IMG/VR virus record: IMGVR_UViG_3300046455_000286
Coordinates: 1 to 21,666 of that record
Origin: a virus
Length of the DNA: 21,666 nucleotides
Direction: 5' to 3' (one strand)
The notes under the pieces: generated by a model
Database searches by the model: none
Told to the model about the DNA's origin: nothing
The model's input: the letters and a program-made list of their open reading frames with translations, nothing else
Made by a program: the position numbers and the translations under genes
Shown: positions 13,890 through 21,631 of the stretch, piece by piece
Layout: each line of letters starts with the position of its first letter
How positions within the stretch are numbered: position 1 is the first letter of the stretch

Positions 13890-14096
13890 TCAGCCCTTCG
13901 GGACGGCCTTGCGGCGCTTGGCCCGTGCGGCTTCCACCTTCTCCTCCAGGAGGAGCTTGCGCCCCTCGCGGAGCTGCTTCGCCTGGTCGGCCTTGAACTG
14001 TGCGGTGACCTCAGGAGTCACGTCGTCCGGACCGATGATCCATTCGACGTTGTCACAGAGGTCCGGCGTCGGTCCCTTGGGGTCTGCGGTGCCCAT
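13890..14096 (-). CDS. Small charged protein, unknown function
   Basis: A 68-residue protein. The ATG at 14096 lies 9 nt after GGAG. An earlier ATG at 14102 directly abuts the ribosome site and is less likely. The first half contains 'DLCDNVEWIIGPDDVTPEV', and the C-terminal half is a long Lys/Arg/Glu/Ala helix ending KRRKAVPKG. No family is recognised. It is the last gene of the upstream head-side leftward group, 46 bp after the giant protein, and its transcript would end at the 13842-13876 terminator. A DNA- or protein-binding accessory role is possible from its basic tail, but that is a guess. Confidence 0.65.
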   Translation of the reverse strand: MGTADPKGPTPDLCDNVEWIIGPDDVTPEVTAQFKADQAKQLREGRKLLLEEKVEAARAKRRKAVPKG

Positions 14097-14142
14097 TGCA
14101 CTCATCTCCTTATCTACCCTAGTACTAGCACAGATGATCGGG

Positions 14143-17100
14143 TTACGGAACCAGTTCAACCACGATGTGACGAACTTTCTTTCCGTGGTAGACCGACGTC
14201 GTGTCCTCGATGACCTTGAACTTGCTCTCCCGGTTCAGCAGAACCTCGTGCTCCCCGGAGTTGTCCGAGCCCGTCGTGTGGTTCAGGTCCAGCACCTTCG
14301 ACCCCTTCGGCAGGCGGATCTCCATGTGCGTGTCACCGGACCATACGTCGCGGGTCTTCGACGTGGAGTTGTACCCGTGGTCGACGTACACCTCACCGGG
14401 CTTCATCGGAGGCGCCGGGGGCACCGTCGGGAACGGTCCGCCGCCGTTCATCTTGCGGGAAACGATGACGTTCCGGTCCAGCGGCGGCACCTCACCGAAC
14501 ACCTTGTCCATGTGCGCGATGACGTCGTCCCACTTGCCGCCCGTGGTACCGAACGGCGCGATGCCCTTCTTCTTGTCGCCCCGGAGCTGCTGGTTGATCC
14601 CCGTGTAGTTGTTCGTGGAGTAGATGTAGGGCCCGGAGCCGGAACCGGTGTCCGCCGGGTCAGGGTGCCAGTCCCCGTGGAGGTTCTGGTTGAACGACAT
14701 CGACCGGTAACCGGCGTCGAAGGATCCCTGGGACCACTGGTGCTTGGTGATGTCCGCCAGCGCGGTGCGGTCCAGCGTGCCCTGGCCGTCGTAGGAGCCT
14801 TCCGCCGGGTTGTACGGCTTGAAGCCCTGGAAGCCCGCGAAGACCTTCTTCTTCGGCGCCCCGAACTGCGGGTTCGTGTTGCTGCCCATCGGCGGGTTCT
14901 GGCCCAGGGCAAACACCTTGTCCGGGTTGAACGGGCCGGTGGAGTGCTTCTTGACCCAGGCGTCCTGAGCCTTGGCGTACTCCGCCTTGTCCGCCGCCGT
15001 GGCGTTCGGGCCCATTGACTGCGCATACAGCTTCTTGAGGAGCTGGGCGTTGTCGTACTTGTTGTTCGTCAGGCCGGTGAACATGACGTGCGGCGCCGAC
15101 GGGGCTGCCGAAGCCGCCGCGTCCGGGTTGAGACCCAGGGCCTTGAGGTACGTCTTCGGCTTGTGGGCCGCAGCGGTGATCTCCTCTGCGGTCGCACCGG
15201 CAGCCTTGGCCGCCTGCTTCAGATCCGCGTCCTTGTCGTAGTCCCAGTCGTCGCCGTTGTCCGGCAGGTTGTGTTCGGCCAGTAGCTGGAGAGCGAACTT
15301 CTTGCTGCCCGCGTCCGACGCGCCGGAGGGCGCGTTGTGCGCGTTCAGCTCCGCCTGCGCCTCCTTGTTCCACTGGCTGTTGGCGACGTGCGCCTTGAAC
15401 TGGGCGGCATCCGCCGGGTTCGCGGCCATCCACGCCTTGTGGGACTCAGTCGTGATCGCCTTGGACGAGCCGTGGTTCTTGGCCATCCACTCGGCCGCCA
15501 GCTTGGCTTCCTTCTGCGTCTTGAACGCCTTGCCCATGGTCAGGCCGTCGGCAGAGGAGACGTGCCAGCCGGAGCCGTTGATCTTCTTGTGGACGACCAG
15601 GCCCTTCGGGCCCTGCACGACCGGGTGCTCCTCCGTCTCCCCGTTCCCGTTCTTGAGTCCCTTGAGTCCCTTGGTCCACTTGGCCTTCGGCTTGAACGGG
15701 TCCACGGCGGGCTTCGACGGAGCCGCCGGAGTCACCTGGGCCTTGGGGGGTTCCGGAGTCGCCTTGGGGGCGTTGCCGCCGCCCGTGGTGTGCGCGGCCC
15801 CGGTCTCCTCCTTGGTGGTCAGCTCCGCGAGCACTTCGGCAGACTTGTGGGCCGCCTTCATGATCTCGTTGTCGTCTGCCCCGGCCGCCTTCGCGTCCTG
15901 CTCCAGCTTGTTGGCCTTGTCGTACGACCACGCCCCGTCGTTCTTGGGGTGCTCGTGCTCGGCGATGGCCTTGAGAGCCTTCTCCTTCGCGGACAGACCC
16001 CCGGAAGGCTGCGGCTCAAGGTACTTGTCTGCGTTGTGCAGAACGTCCTTGATGTCCGTCATCGTCGCGCCAGCGTCCAGCGCGTCCTGCTTGAGCTTCT
16101 TGTAGTCGGTCGGCGCCCAGTCGGTGTCGTCGGACTGCATGTGCTCGGCCAGCGCCTTCAGCGCGGCAGCCTTCTTCTCAGGAGAGACTCCTCCCGGGTT
16201 GGCAGCCTTGGCCGCAGCCGACTTGCTCGACAGGTCGGCCACGAACTTGTCCGGGTCGTCCAGCGCCGCATTGATCTCGGCCTGCGTCGCCCCCAGAGCC
16301 TTCGCCTTGTCCTTCAGCTCGTTGGAGGTGTCAGGTTCCCAGTTCTCGTCGTTGGCCGGGGAGTTGTGCTCTGCGAACGCCTTGAGCGCCGTGTCCTTCT
16401 GGCTCAGACCCGAGGTGGGCTTGCCCTTCTTGGCGGCCATCTTGCCCGCCTGGTGCGCTGCGTGGATCTCCGACAGGGAAGCCCCGGCATCCTTGGCCTT
16501 CTGGACCTGCGAACTGACCACCGACGGGTTGCCCTTGGCGTTCTCCGTGATGTCCTTCAGCGCGGAGGCCTTGGCGTCCCCGTCGGCCTTGGCTCCGGCC
16601 TTCGCGGAGTCCGGGAGCCCGTTGTACAGCTTCTGGAACTCGTCACCGATCTTGTTCTTGTGCGCGGCGATGTCGTCCAGGAAGTCGTCCACGGTCTTTC
16701 CGCCGGGAAGCTGCCCGTTCTGCTGGGCGTGCTCGGCGTACGGCCGGAAGAGCTTCTTGAACTCTTCGTCCGGCATGTCCTGGATCGCCTTGATGGTGTC
16801 GGCGAAGCTGTTGTTCCCCTGCGGGTCGGGGAGCTTGACATGACCGGCCTTCGCCGCGTTCCACAGCTTCGGGTACACCGGAACGTCCGCACCCAGCGGC
16901 GGGTACGTCTTCGTCGGGTCCGCGTGCGTGCCGTACTTGAACGCCTGCCCCTGGTCGACCTGGACCAGCTTGCCGTCGGCCGTGCGCAGCCACTGGCCGC
17001 TGTGCGTGTCCTGGTTGCCCGTCGCGGAGTCCATGACCTGGTGCTGGAGCATGGAGAGGATGTCGGCCTCGGACAGCTTCGTCGGGTCGAAACTGCCGTT

Positions 17101-19413
17101 GGGGAAGGCGTCCTTGGAGCCAGGCAGCATGCCCTGGAGGTGCCCGTCCTTCGTCTTGACGAAGATCGGGGTGTCCATGCCGACCATGCGGTGCAGCTTG
17201 GCGATGGCCGGGTCCAGCGTGCGGGAGTACTCGTCCTGCTTGACCAGCCACTCGTTCCCGGCTTCGTCCTTCATCAGTTTGTTGTCGTGCGAGCCGAGAG
17301 TCTGGCCCGTGGGAGTCAGCTTGCCGACCGGCTTGAGCGGAAGCCCGTTCTCGGACGTCGCCGCCGCCGGGGCCTTGACCGACGGCGGGTTCTTGACCTC
17401 GGCCGCCTGCTTGGTCGTGAGCGCGTCGGCGGAATTGCCGTGGTGCGTCATCTGGAACTTGTACTTGTTCAGGACACTCTGGTCAGGGGCGGCCTTCTGG
17501 ATCTCCGACCCGAGGGCCTTGGCCGCCGCCGTACCGGCCGCCTGGTGGTCTTCCTTCGTGTTGGTGATCTCCGCCAGGTCACTCAGGGCGTTGACCATCA
17601 GGGAGGTGTGACCGCCCTCCTCGGCGACCTTCGCAGCCTCCTTGGCCTTCTGCGCGGCAAGCTCCGGATTCCCGGCCTTCATCGCGTCGTCGGCCTCGTT
17701 CAGCAGGTCACCCGCCTGCATGAGCTTGGCCTTCTTGTCCTCCTTGGCCTTCAGCTCCGCATCGTGAGCAGCGGCGAGCTTCTTGGCCTCGGCGGCGTGC
17801 CCCTTGGCAGCCTCCGTGTGGTCATCCGCCACACCCGTCCAGCCCGCCTTGTGCGCCGCCTCGGCTGCGTCCAAGTGAGCGCCGCCCGCGTCCAGGTGAA
17901 GGCCGCTGAGCTGCTGGGGAGTCGCGTTGCCCTCGTACTTGGCGTTGTGCGCCGCCTCGGTGGCGCTGTGCGCCTTCACCGAGGCAGAGGAGGCAGCAGA
18001 CTCAGCCTTCTTCTTCTCCTCGGCGTGCTTGACGACGTCGTTGCCGACCTGCACCGACTGGTTCTGGTGCTTGATGATGGCCTCGTTGTGGGCCTGCACC
18101 AGGTCGGTGTCGCCCGCAGCCTTGGCGGCGATCTTCGCCTTCAGGTGCGCCTTGGCCGCCTTGAGGTGAGCGTCCTGGGCGTCCGCCGTCGCTCCTGCCC
18201 CGCCAGCCGAACCGGGCGTCTTCCAGGCACCCTCGGAGACCTTCCAGGCTTCGTCGGAGATCTTGTCGGCCTCCGCCTGCGCCTTGGCCTTGGCCTCCTG
18301 CTCCTTGTCGTGCTGCGCCGTGAGGTTGGCAGCCTCCGCCTGGTGCCCCATCTTCTGCGTCAGGTGCGCCTGGTGGGCGTCCGTCTGACCGATGCTCTGG
18401 TGCATGTTGGCGGCCTGGCCGTGCGCGTCGGCAGCCTGCTTGTGCGCGTGGATCTGGGAGGGGAGGTTGTCGCCCTCCTCCTGCGCGATCTTCGCGGCCT
18501 TGGACGACTTCTCGGCCTGCGCCGACAGGTTGTCCGCCGCCGAAGCCAGGGAGTCGTGCGCGGCCTGCTGCTTCTCGGCGATGCCCTCGTGCTTGCCGAC
18601 CGCCTGGCCGTGCGCCTCGGCGAGGAACTTGTTCCCGGCCGCCTCGTTGGCCGTCTTCGCGTCCGCGTGAGCCTTCGCCGCCTTCTGGTGCAGCTCGGCC
18701 GCCTGCTTCGGCGAGTGGCTGCCGCCCTTGAGCGACGCGGTGAGTTCGTTGGCCCCGTCCGTCAGCTTCTTGGCGTGCGCCTTCGCGGCGACCTTCTCCG
18801 CTTCGAGCTTCGCCGCCTTCTCGACCTTGGCTTCCTGACCGAGCTTGTCGGCCTTGGAGGCGTGGATCGCGGAGTGCGCGGAGTGCGTCAGGACCGCAGA
18901 CTTCAGACCGCCCTTGCCCATGGCCTGGAAGTGGGGGACAGCGTCCGCGTGGGCCTTGGAGGCGACGGCGTGGGCGGCTGCCTGGACGTCCTTGGAGGCA
19001 CCGGAGGCCGCGAGCTTCTCAGCCGCGTTCGTGGCCGACTCAGCCTTCTGGACGGCTGCCTTCGCCGCCTCCTGTTTGGCGACGACTCCGGCCGCGCCCT
19101 TCTTGACCGCGTTCTCCCAGTCCGCCTTGGAGGCGTACCGGTCGACGGCCTTGAAGGACATCTTGCCGTCGGCACCCTTGATGAAGTGGCCGGTCGTGTG
19201 ACCGCCGGAGATGTGGCCGTGCTGCCGGGCCAGACCGCCGCCGGACAGACCCCGGGACGGAATCAGCGGGTTGATCAGAATCCAGCCGTGCTTGTAGCGG
19301 AAGGCCAGGGCACCGGCGGGGTTCTTCGAGAAATCCAGGGTGTGCGGGTCAACGACCCTCACGTTCTTCGGCAGCGTCCCGACGAACGCTAACTCGTACT
19401 CCTGCGTGTTCAC
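14143..19413 (-). CDS. Giant virion-associated protein: repeats, kinase-like domain and ADP-ribosyltransferase
   Basis: A 1756-residue protein. The GTG at 19413 overlaps the upstream stop (GTGA) with AAGGG before it. Residues 1-85 hold 'FRYKHGWILIN' and a His/Gly-rich 'GGHTTGHFIKGADGK' segment. Residues 136-554 carry five Ala/His-rich repeats about 90 residues apart. Residues about 695-945 look like a PI3/4-kinase or HipA-like fold: Lys725 in EWLVKQ, catalytic-type 'GNQDTHSGQWL' (Asp802, His804) and metal-type VDQG (Asp820). Residues 1008-1426 hold four AEH...W repeats of about 55 residues. Residues about 1545-1756 fit an ADP-ribosyltransferase exoenzyme: Arg1653 (VIVSRK), STS 1683-1685 and ExE (Glu1721, Glu1723) in 'GEHEVLLNRESKFKV'. 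Cotranscription with head genes suggests packaged cargo acting in the host after injection, as T4 Alt does. Targets are unknown. Confidence 0.8.
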   Translation of the reverse strand: MNTQEYELAFVGTLPKNVRVVDPHTLDFSKNPAGALAFRYKHGWILINPLIPSRGLSGGGLARQHGHISGGHTTGHFIKGADGKMSFKAVDRYASKADWENAVKKGAAGVVAKQEAAKAAVQKAESATNAAEKLAASGASKDVQAAAHAVASKAHADAVPHFQAMGKGGLKSAVLTHSAHSAIHASKADKLGQEAKVEKAAKLEAEKVAAKAHAKKLTDGANELTASLKGGSHSPKQAAELHQKAAKAHADAKTANEAAGNKFLAEAHGQAVGKHEGIAEKQQAAHDSLASAADNLSAQAEKSSKAAKIAQEEGDNLPSQIHAHKQAADAHGQAANMHQSIGQTDAHQAHLTQKMGHQAEAANLTAQHDKEQEAKAKAQAEADKISDEAWKVSEGAWKTPGSAGGAGATADAQDAHLKAAKAHLKAKIAAKAAGDTDLVQAHNEAIIKHQNQSVQVGNDVVKHAEEKKKAESAASSASVKAHSATEAAHNAKYEGNATPQQLSGLHLDAGGAHLDAAEAAHKAGWTGVADDHTEAAKGHAAEAKKLAAAHDAELKAKEDKKAKLMQAGDLLNEADDAMKAGNPELAAQKAKEAAKVAEEGGHTSLMVNALSDLAEITNTKEDHQAAGTAAAKALGSEIQKAAPDQSVLNKYKFQMTHHGNSADALTTKQAAEVKNPPSVKAPAAATSENGLPLKPVGKLTPTGQTLGSHDNKLMKDEAGNEWLVKQDEYSRTLDPAIAKLHRMVGMDTPIFVKTKDGHLQGMLPGSKDAFPNGSFDPTKLSEADILSMLQHQVMDSATGNQDTHSGQWLRTADGKLVQVDQGQAFKYGTHADPTKTYPPLGADVPVYPKLWNAAKAGHVKLPDPQGNNSFADTIKAIQDMPDEEFKKLFRPYAEHAQQNGQLPGGKTVDDFLDDIAAHKNKIGDEFQKLYNGLPDSAKAGAKADGDAKASALKDITENAKGNPSVVSSQVQKAKDAGASLSEIHAAHQAGKMAAKKGKPTSGLSQKDTALKAFAEHNSPANDENWEPDTSNELKDKAKALGATQAEINAALDDPDKFVADLSSKSAAAKAANPGGVSPEKKAAALKALAEHMQSDDTDWAPTDYKKLKQDALDAGATMTDIKDVLHNADKYLEPQPSGGLSAKEKALKAIAEHEHPKNDGAWSYDKANKLEQDAKAAGADDNEIMKAAHKSAEVLAELTTKEETGAAHTTGGGNAPKATPEPPKAQVTPAAPSKPAVDPFKPKAKWTKGLKGLKNGNGETEEHPVVQGPKGLVVHKKINGSGWHVSSADGLTMGKAFKTQKEAKLAAEWMAKNHGSSKAITTESHKAWMAANPADAAQFKAHVANSQWNKEAQAELNAHNAPSGASDAGSKKFALQLLAEHNLPDNGDDWDYDKDADLKQAAKAAGATAEEITAAAHKPKTYLKALGLNPDAAASAAPSAPHVMFTGLTNNKYDNAQLLKKLYAQSMGPNATAADKAEYAKAQDAWVKKHSTGPFNPDKVFALGQNPPMGSNTNPQFGAPKKKVFAGFQGFKPYNPAEGSYDGQGTLDRTALADITKHQWSQGSFDAGYRSMSFNQNLHGDWHPDPADTGSGSGPYIYSTNNYTGINQQLRGDKKKGIAPFGTTGGKWDDVIAHMDKVFGEVPPLDRNVIVSRKMNGGGPFPTVPPAPPMKPGEVYVDHGYNSTSKTRDVWSGDTHMEIRLPKGSKVLDLNHTTGSDNSGEHEVLLNRESKFKVIEDTTSVYHGKKVRHIVVELVP

Positions 19414-20564
19414 TGCCCGCCCTTTCTGCGACCGTTACGCCGCTTCTTCTGCGCCTTGATCGCCGCATCCGCCAGGTAGCGCTTCGGATACTTCGTGGTC
19501 AGGCTGTTGACTGTGAGCCGTGCCCCGTCCTGGGAACTCCCGGTGGGTACGGTGACCTGCTCCGATGCCATGGGCTGGGACAGGTTGACGTTGTTGCGCA
19601 GGTTGTCCGTCTGCTCGTCCTGCTGGGCGTCGTAGTGGTCCAGCAGCCGGACCTGGCTGGGGGTCAGAGGCCGTCCGGCCTTCTTGTCCGCGAGGGCCTG
19701 CTTGATGGCGGCGGCGACCAGCTTGCGGTGCTCGTTTAGCTTGGTCTTCGCCGCCTTGGCCTTCGCCGCAGCGGCCTTCTTGGCGGCCATCGCCTTGGCG
19801 TGCTCTTCCCGCTTCTTGGTGGCTGCCTTCTTGGCGGCCAGCCTCTTCGCGGCGGCCTCGGCGCGCTTCTTGGCGGCTACGGCCCGGCGGGAGTTGGACT
19901 TGGCCTTGACGGCGGCCTTCTTGCCGTCGGCGGTGGCCTTGTTCTTGTACGCCTGGCGGATCGCGTCCTTGGTGGCCTCGGTGTGCCCGGCCATGTCCTT
20001 GATCTCGGAGGCGGATTTGTCCTTCTGGGAAGGGCCGACGGCCTGGCCGTTCTTGTCGACGGGGACCCAGTTGTGCTTCCAGCCCACGGCGCCCGGGGGC
20101 AGCTTGTGCTTGCCGTGCGGGTCTTCCTTCTTGGCCTTGTTGGCGGGCGGCTTCTTGTCCGTCTTCTGCGGCAGAGGCTCCGGCGCGACGGCCAGGTCAA
20201 CCACAGAGGAGCCGTCCAGGATGCCTCGCAGGAGTTCCATGGGCTGAGACAGCGTCACGTCGGATCCCTTGTTCGGGGTCGCGTGCGCCTTGGCCTTGGC
20301 GGATTCCCAGGCGGCTACGGCTGCCGTGGCGGCGGCCCTGACCTCGGGGCGGACGTTGCCCTGTCCCGCCGCCCAGTTCTTGACGGTGCCCAGGGCCACC
20401 TGGATGGCCTTGGACTTGTCCATCCCCCGCTCGGTCATCAGGCTGTGCGCGATGTTTTGCACGTAGGGCGGCAGGCTCAGGGAGCGGTCACCGAATAAGC
20501 CCGGTCCCCCGGGCTTCCCTAACGGGTGCGGCGTGACTGCTAACGCCGCTGTCTCAGCACTCAT
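19410..20564 (-). CDS. Head-associated protein with conserved N-terminal domain and Lys/Ala-rich basic domain
   Basis: A 384-residue protein. The ATG at 20564 has GAAGGA 7 nt upstream. Residues 5-95 (ETAALAVTPHPLGKPGGPGL, then PPYVQNIAHSL...KAIQVALGTVKNWAAG...VRPEVRAAA) form a domain seen in many actinophage head-morphogenesis proteins. Residues 153-170 contain 'KLPPGAVGWKHNWVPVD', resembling the KHGW segment near the start of the giant protein. Residues about 205-295 are a long Lys/Ala/Arg helix of histone-tail composition, and the C-terminus (KKRRNGRRKGGQ) is also basic. Two VxLSQPM motifs (103-109, 326-332) bracket the basic part. DNA binding or condensation inside the capsid is plausible but inferred. 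It is coupled by a 4-nt overlap to the giant protein gene. Confidence 0.7.
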   Translation of the reverse strand: MSAETAALAVTPHPLGKPGGPGLFGDRSLSLPPYVQNIAHSLMTERGMDKSKAIQVALGTVKNWAAGQGNVRPEVRAAATAAVAAWESAKAKAHATPNKGSDVTLSQPMELLRGILDGSSVVDLAVAPEPLPQKTDKKPPANKAKKEDPHGKHKLPPGAVGWKHNWVPVDKNGQAVGPSQKDKSASEIKDMAGHTEATKDAIRQAYKNKATADGKKAAVKAKSNSRRAVAAKKRAEAAAKRLAAKKAATKKREEHAKAMAAKKAAAAKAKAAKTKLNEHRKLVAAAIKQALADKKAGRPLTPSQVRLLDHYDAQQDEQTDNLRNNVNLSQPMASEQVTVPTGSSQDGARLTVNSLTTKYPKRYLADAAIKAQKKRRNGRRKGGQ

Positions 20565-20575
20565 GTCGTTTTCCT

Positions 20576-20589
20576 TCGCCGTGCCGGGT
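20576..20589 (-). repeat. Intergenic 14-mer ACCCGGCACGGCGA, copy 3
   Basis: Exact copy of the sequence at 6479-6492 and, inverted, 3139-3152. It lies in the 29-bp gap between the 107-aa gene and the 384-aa gene, directly followed by the GAAGGA ribosome site. Confidence 0.5.
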
Positions 20590-20593
20590 CAGC

Positions 20594-20917
20594 TCAGTGG
20601 AACGCGGCGAGCTTGATCGTGGCGACGGACGCGGTGACCTTCACGCTGTCGCCCGTGACGGAGTACGGGAAGTCGCTGGGGCACAGCAGGTAGAACGTGG
20701 TCGCGGCGAGCGTGTAGACCTTGTCGGGGACGACGACGCCGGTCGGCAGGGTGACGTTGGACTTGACGGTGAGCGTGCCGCCCGCCGCACCTCCGTCGAC
20801 GTAGAGCCAGGTGGCACCGTCGTTCTGGAACGTGTTGCCGGTGACGTCGGCGGCAGCGGTCGCGATGGACGCGATACCGATCGCGGAGGCGGAAACAACG
20901 TTTAAGGCGGTAGACAT
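20594..20917 (-). CDS. Small beta-rich head protein, possible decoration or fibre protein
   Basis: A 107-residue protein. I chose the ATG at 20917 because GGGAGA lies 8 nt upstream; an ATG at 20986 adds 23 residues with no good ribosome site. The N-terminus is hydrophobic and Ala/Ser-rich (STALNVVSASAIGIASIATA). The remainder alternates short strands and turns ('NDGATWLYVDGGAAGGTLTV', then a TLPTGVVVPDKVYTLAA strand and a 'SVKVTASVATIKLAAFH' end). This resembles short beta-sandwich proteins found near MuF genes in actinophages and thought to decorate the capsid. No enzyme motif is present. Cotranscription with head genes supports a virion role, with modest confidence. Confidence 0.65.
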   Translation of the reverse strand: MSTALNVVSASAIGIASIATAAADVTGNTFQNDGATWLYVDGGAAGGTLTVKSNVTLPTGVVVPDKVYTLAATTFYLLCPSDFPYSVTGDSVKVTASVATIKLAAFH

Positions 20918-20929
20918 GGATAGGTCTCC

Positions 20930-20939
20930 CTCACGTGAG
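20930..20939. repeat. Palindrome CTCACGTGAG
   Basis: A perfect 10-bp palindrome 12 nt upstream of the ATG of the 107-aa gene, overlapping the start of its ribosome site. A second short palindrome GGCATGCC lies at 20950-20957. Either could be an operator; the evidence is only the symmetry and position. Confidence 0.3.
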
Positions 20940-20956
20940 TTTTCAGGCAGGCATGC

Positions 20957-20986
20957 CAGATACCAAACTACCGGTTTATCCGTCAA
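20957..20986 (-). promoter_or_regulatory. Possible leftward promoter before the 107-aa gene
   Basis: On the minus strand TTGACG (20986-20981) is followed after 18 nt by TATCTG (20962-20957). The -35 is one base from consensus and the -10 is weak. It sits in the 93-bp gap after the MuF-like gene and could raise expression of the 107-aa, 384-aa and giant protein genes. Confidence 0.4.
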
Positions 20987-21010
20987 TAAGGGAGGCTAGC
21001 ACCCGGGGGA

Positions 21011-21631
21011 CTAATTCACGGAGAGATGTGCGGGCAGTGCGTCGACCACCCTTTTTCCGACATAGGCGGGGGTCGGGTAGCAGCGGCAGCGCGGGTGTCT
21101 TCCTCCGGGGTGGAGTCCTCCGGGTGGATTGTCTGCGCGGAAGTTCTTTCCGATTAGCCAGCGGCAGTCGGGGGTTGTCTTGTCGTCCAGGATTCCGCCC
21201 CAGCCGAGGAGCTGGCTGTGGGTGACGGCGGCCATTTTCTTGGAGGCTTTCGCTGCGGCGACGCGGCGGGCGCATGCCTGCTGGTGCTGGGCGAACAGGG
21301 CCTTTTCCCTGGTGAGGGCGGCCTGGAGGTTGTCGGCGGTGGCGAGGCGCTGGAGTGCGGCGAGGATGTAGAGGGCGCGGTAGCGCAGGTTGGCCCGGTG
21401 TGCGGCCATGACGGGGTCTTCGCCCTTGGGGTGGGCCTTTTTACCGGGCTTGTACTTCATGGCCGTGAGTAATCCGAGGGCGAGCTTTTTCGGGGTTTTC
21501 GTGGCCGCTGAAATAGCCTGTATCGCAACAATGAGGGGCGGCCCGGCCACTAAAATGGCCACGACCGCCGCGATCACCGCATCTTTCTGCGAAGAATCCT
21601 CTTGGGCCTTTTCCTGCGCTTGCTCGGACAT
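21011..21631 (-). CDS. MuF-like minor capsid (head morphogenesis) protein
   Basis: A 206-residue protein. The C-terminal third matches the MuF / SPP1 gp7 domain: 'GWGGILDDKTTPDCRWLIGK' followed by 'HPGGRHPRCRCYP', with Asp-Cys, His and CRC positions typical of this fold. The N-terminus has a hydrophobic stretch (AVIAAVVAILVAGPPLIVAI, residues 18-37), then helices rich in Ala, Arg and Gln. MuF proteins bind near the portal in the prohead and in some phages are delivered with DNA. The ATG at 21631 has GGGAGG 4 nt upstream. The protein is shorter than many MuF proteins. Sequence to the right edge (21666-21643) could be the last codons of an upstream gene, perhaps the portal (PTTQNGY then TAG), but is too short to call. 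Confidence 0.8.
   Translation of the reverse strand: MSEQAQEKAQEDSSQKDAVIAAVVAILVAGPPLIVAIQAISAATKTPKKLALGLLTAMKYKPGKKAHPKGEDPVMAAHRANLRYRALYILAALQRLATADNLQAALTREKALFAQHQQACARRVAAAKASKKMAAVTHSQLLGWGGILDDKTTPDCRWLIGKNFRADNPPGGLHPGGRHPRCRCYPTPAYVGKRVVDALPAHLSVN

Noticed and set aside
15337-19392. Rightward open frame of 1351 codons
   Set aside because: It mirrors the giant leftward gene. Its product is Leu/Arg/Val-rich with no domains, a typical shadow in GC-rich DNA.
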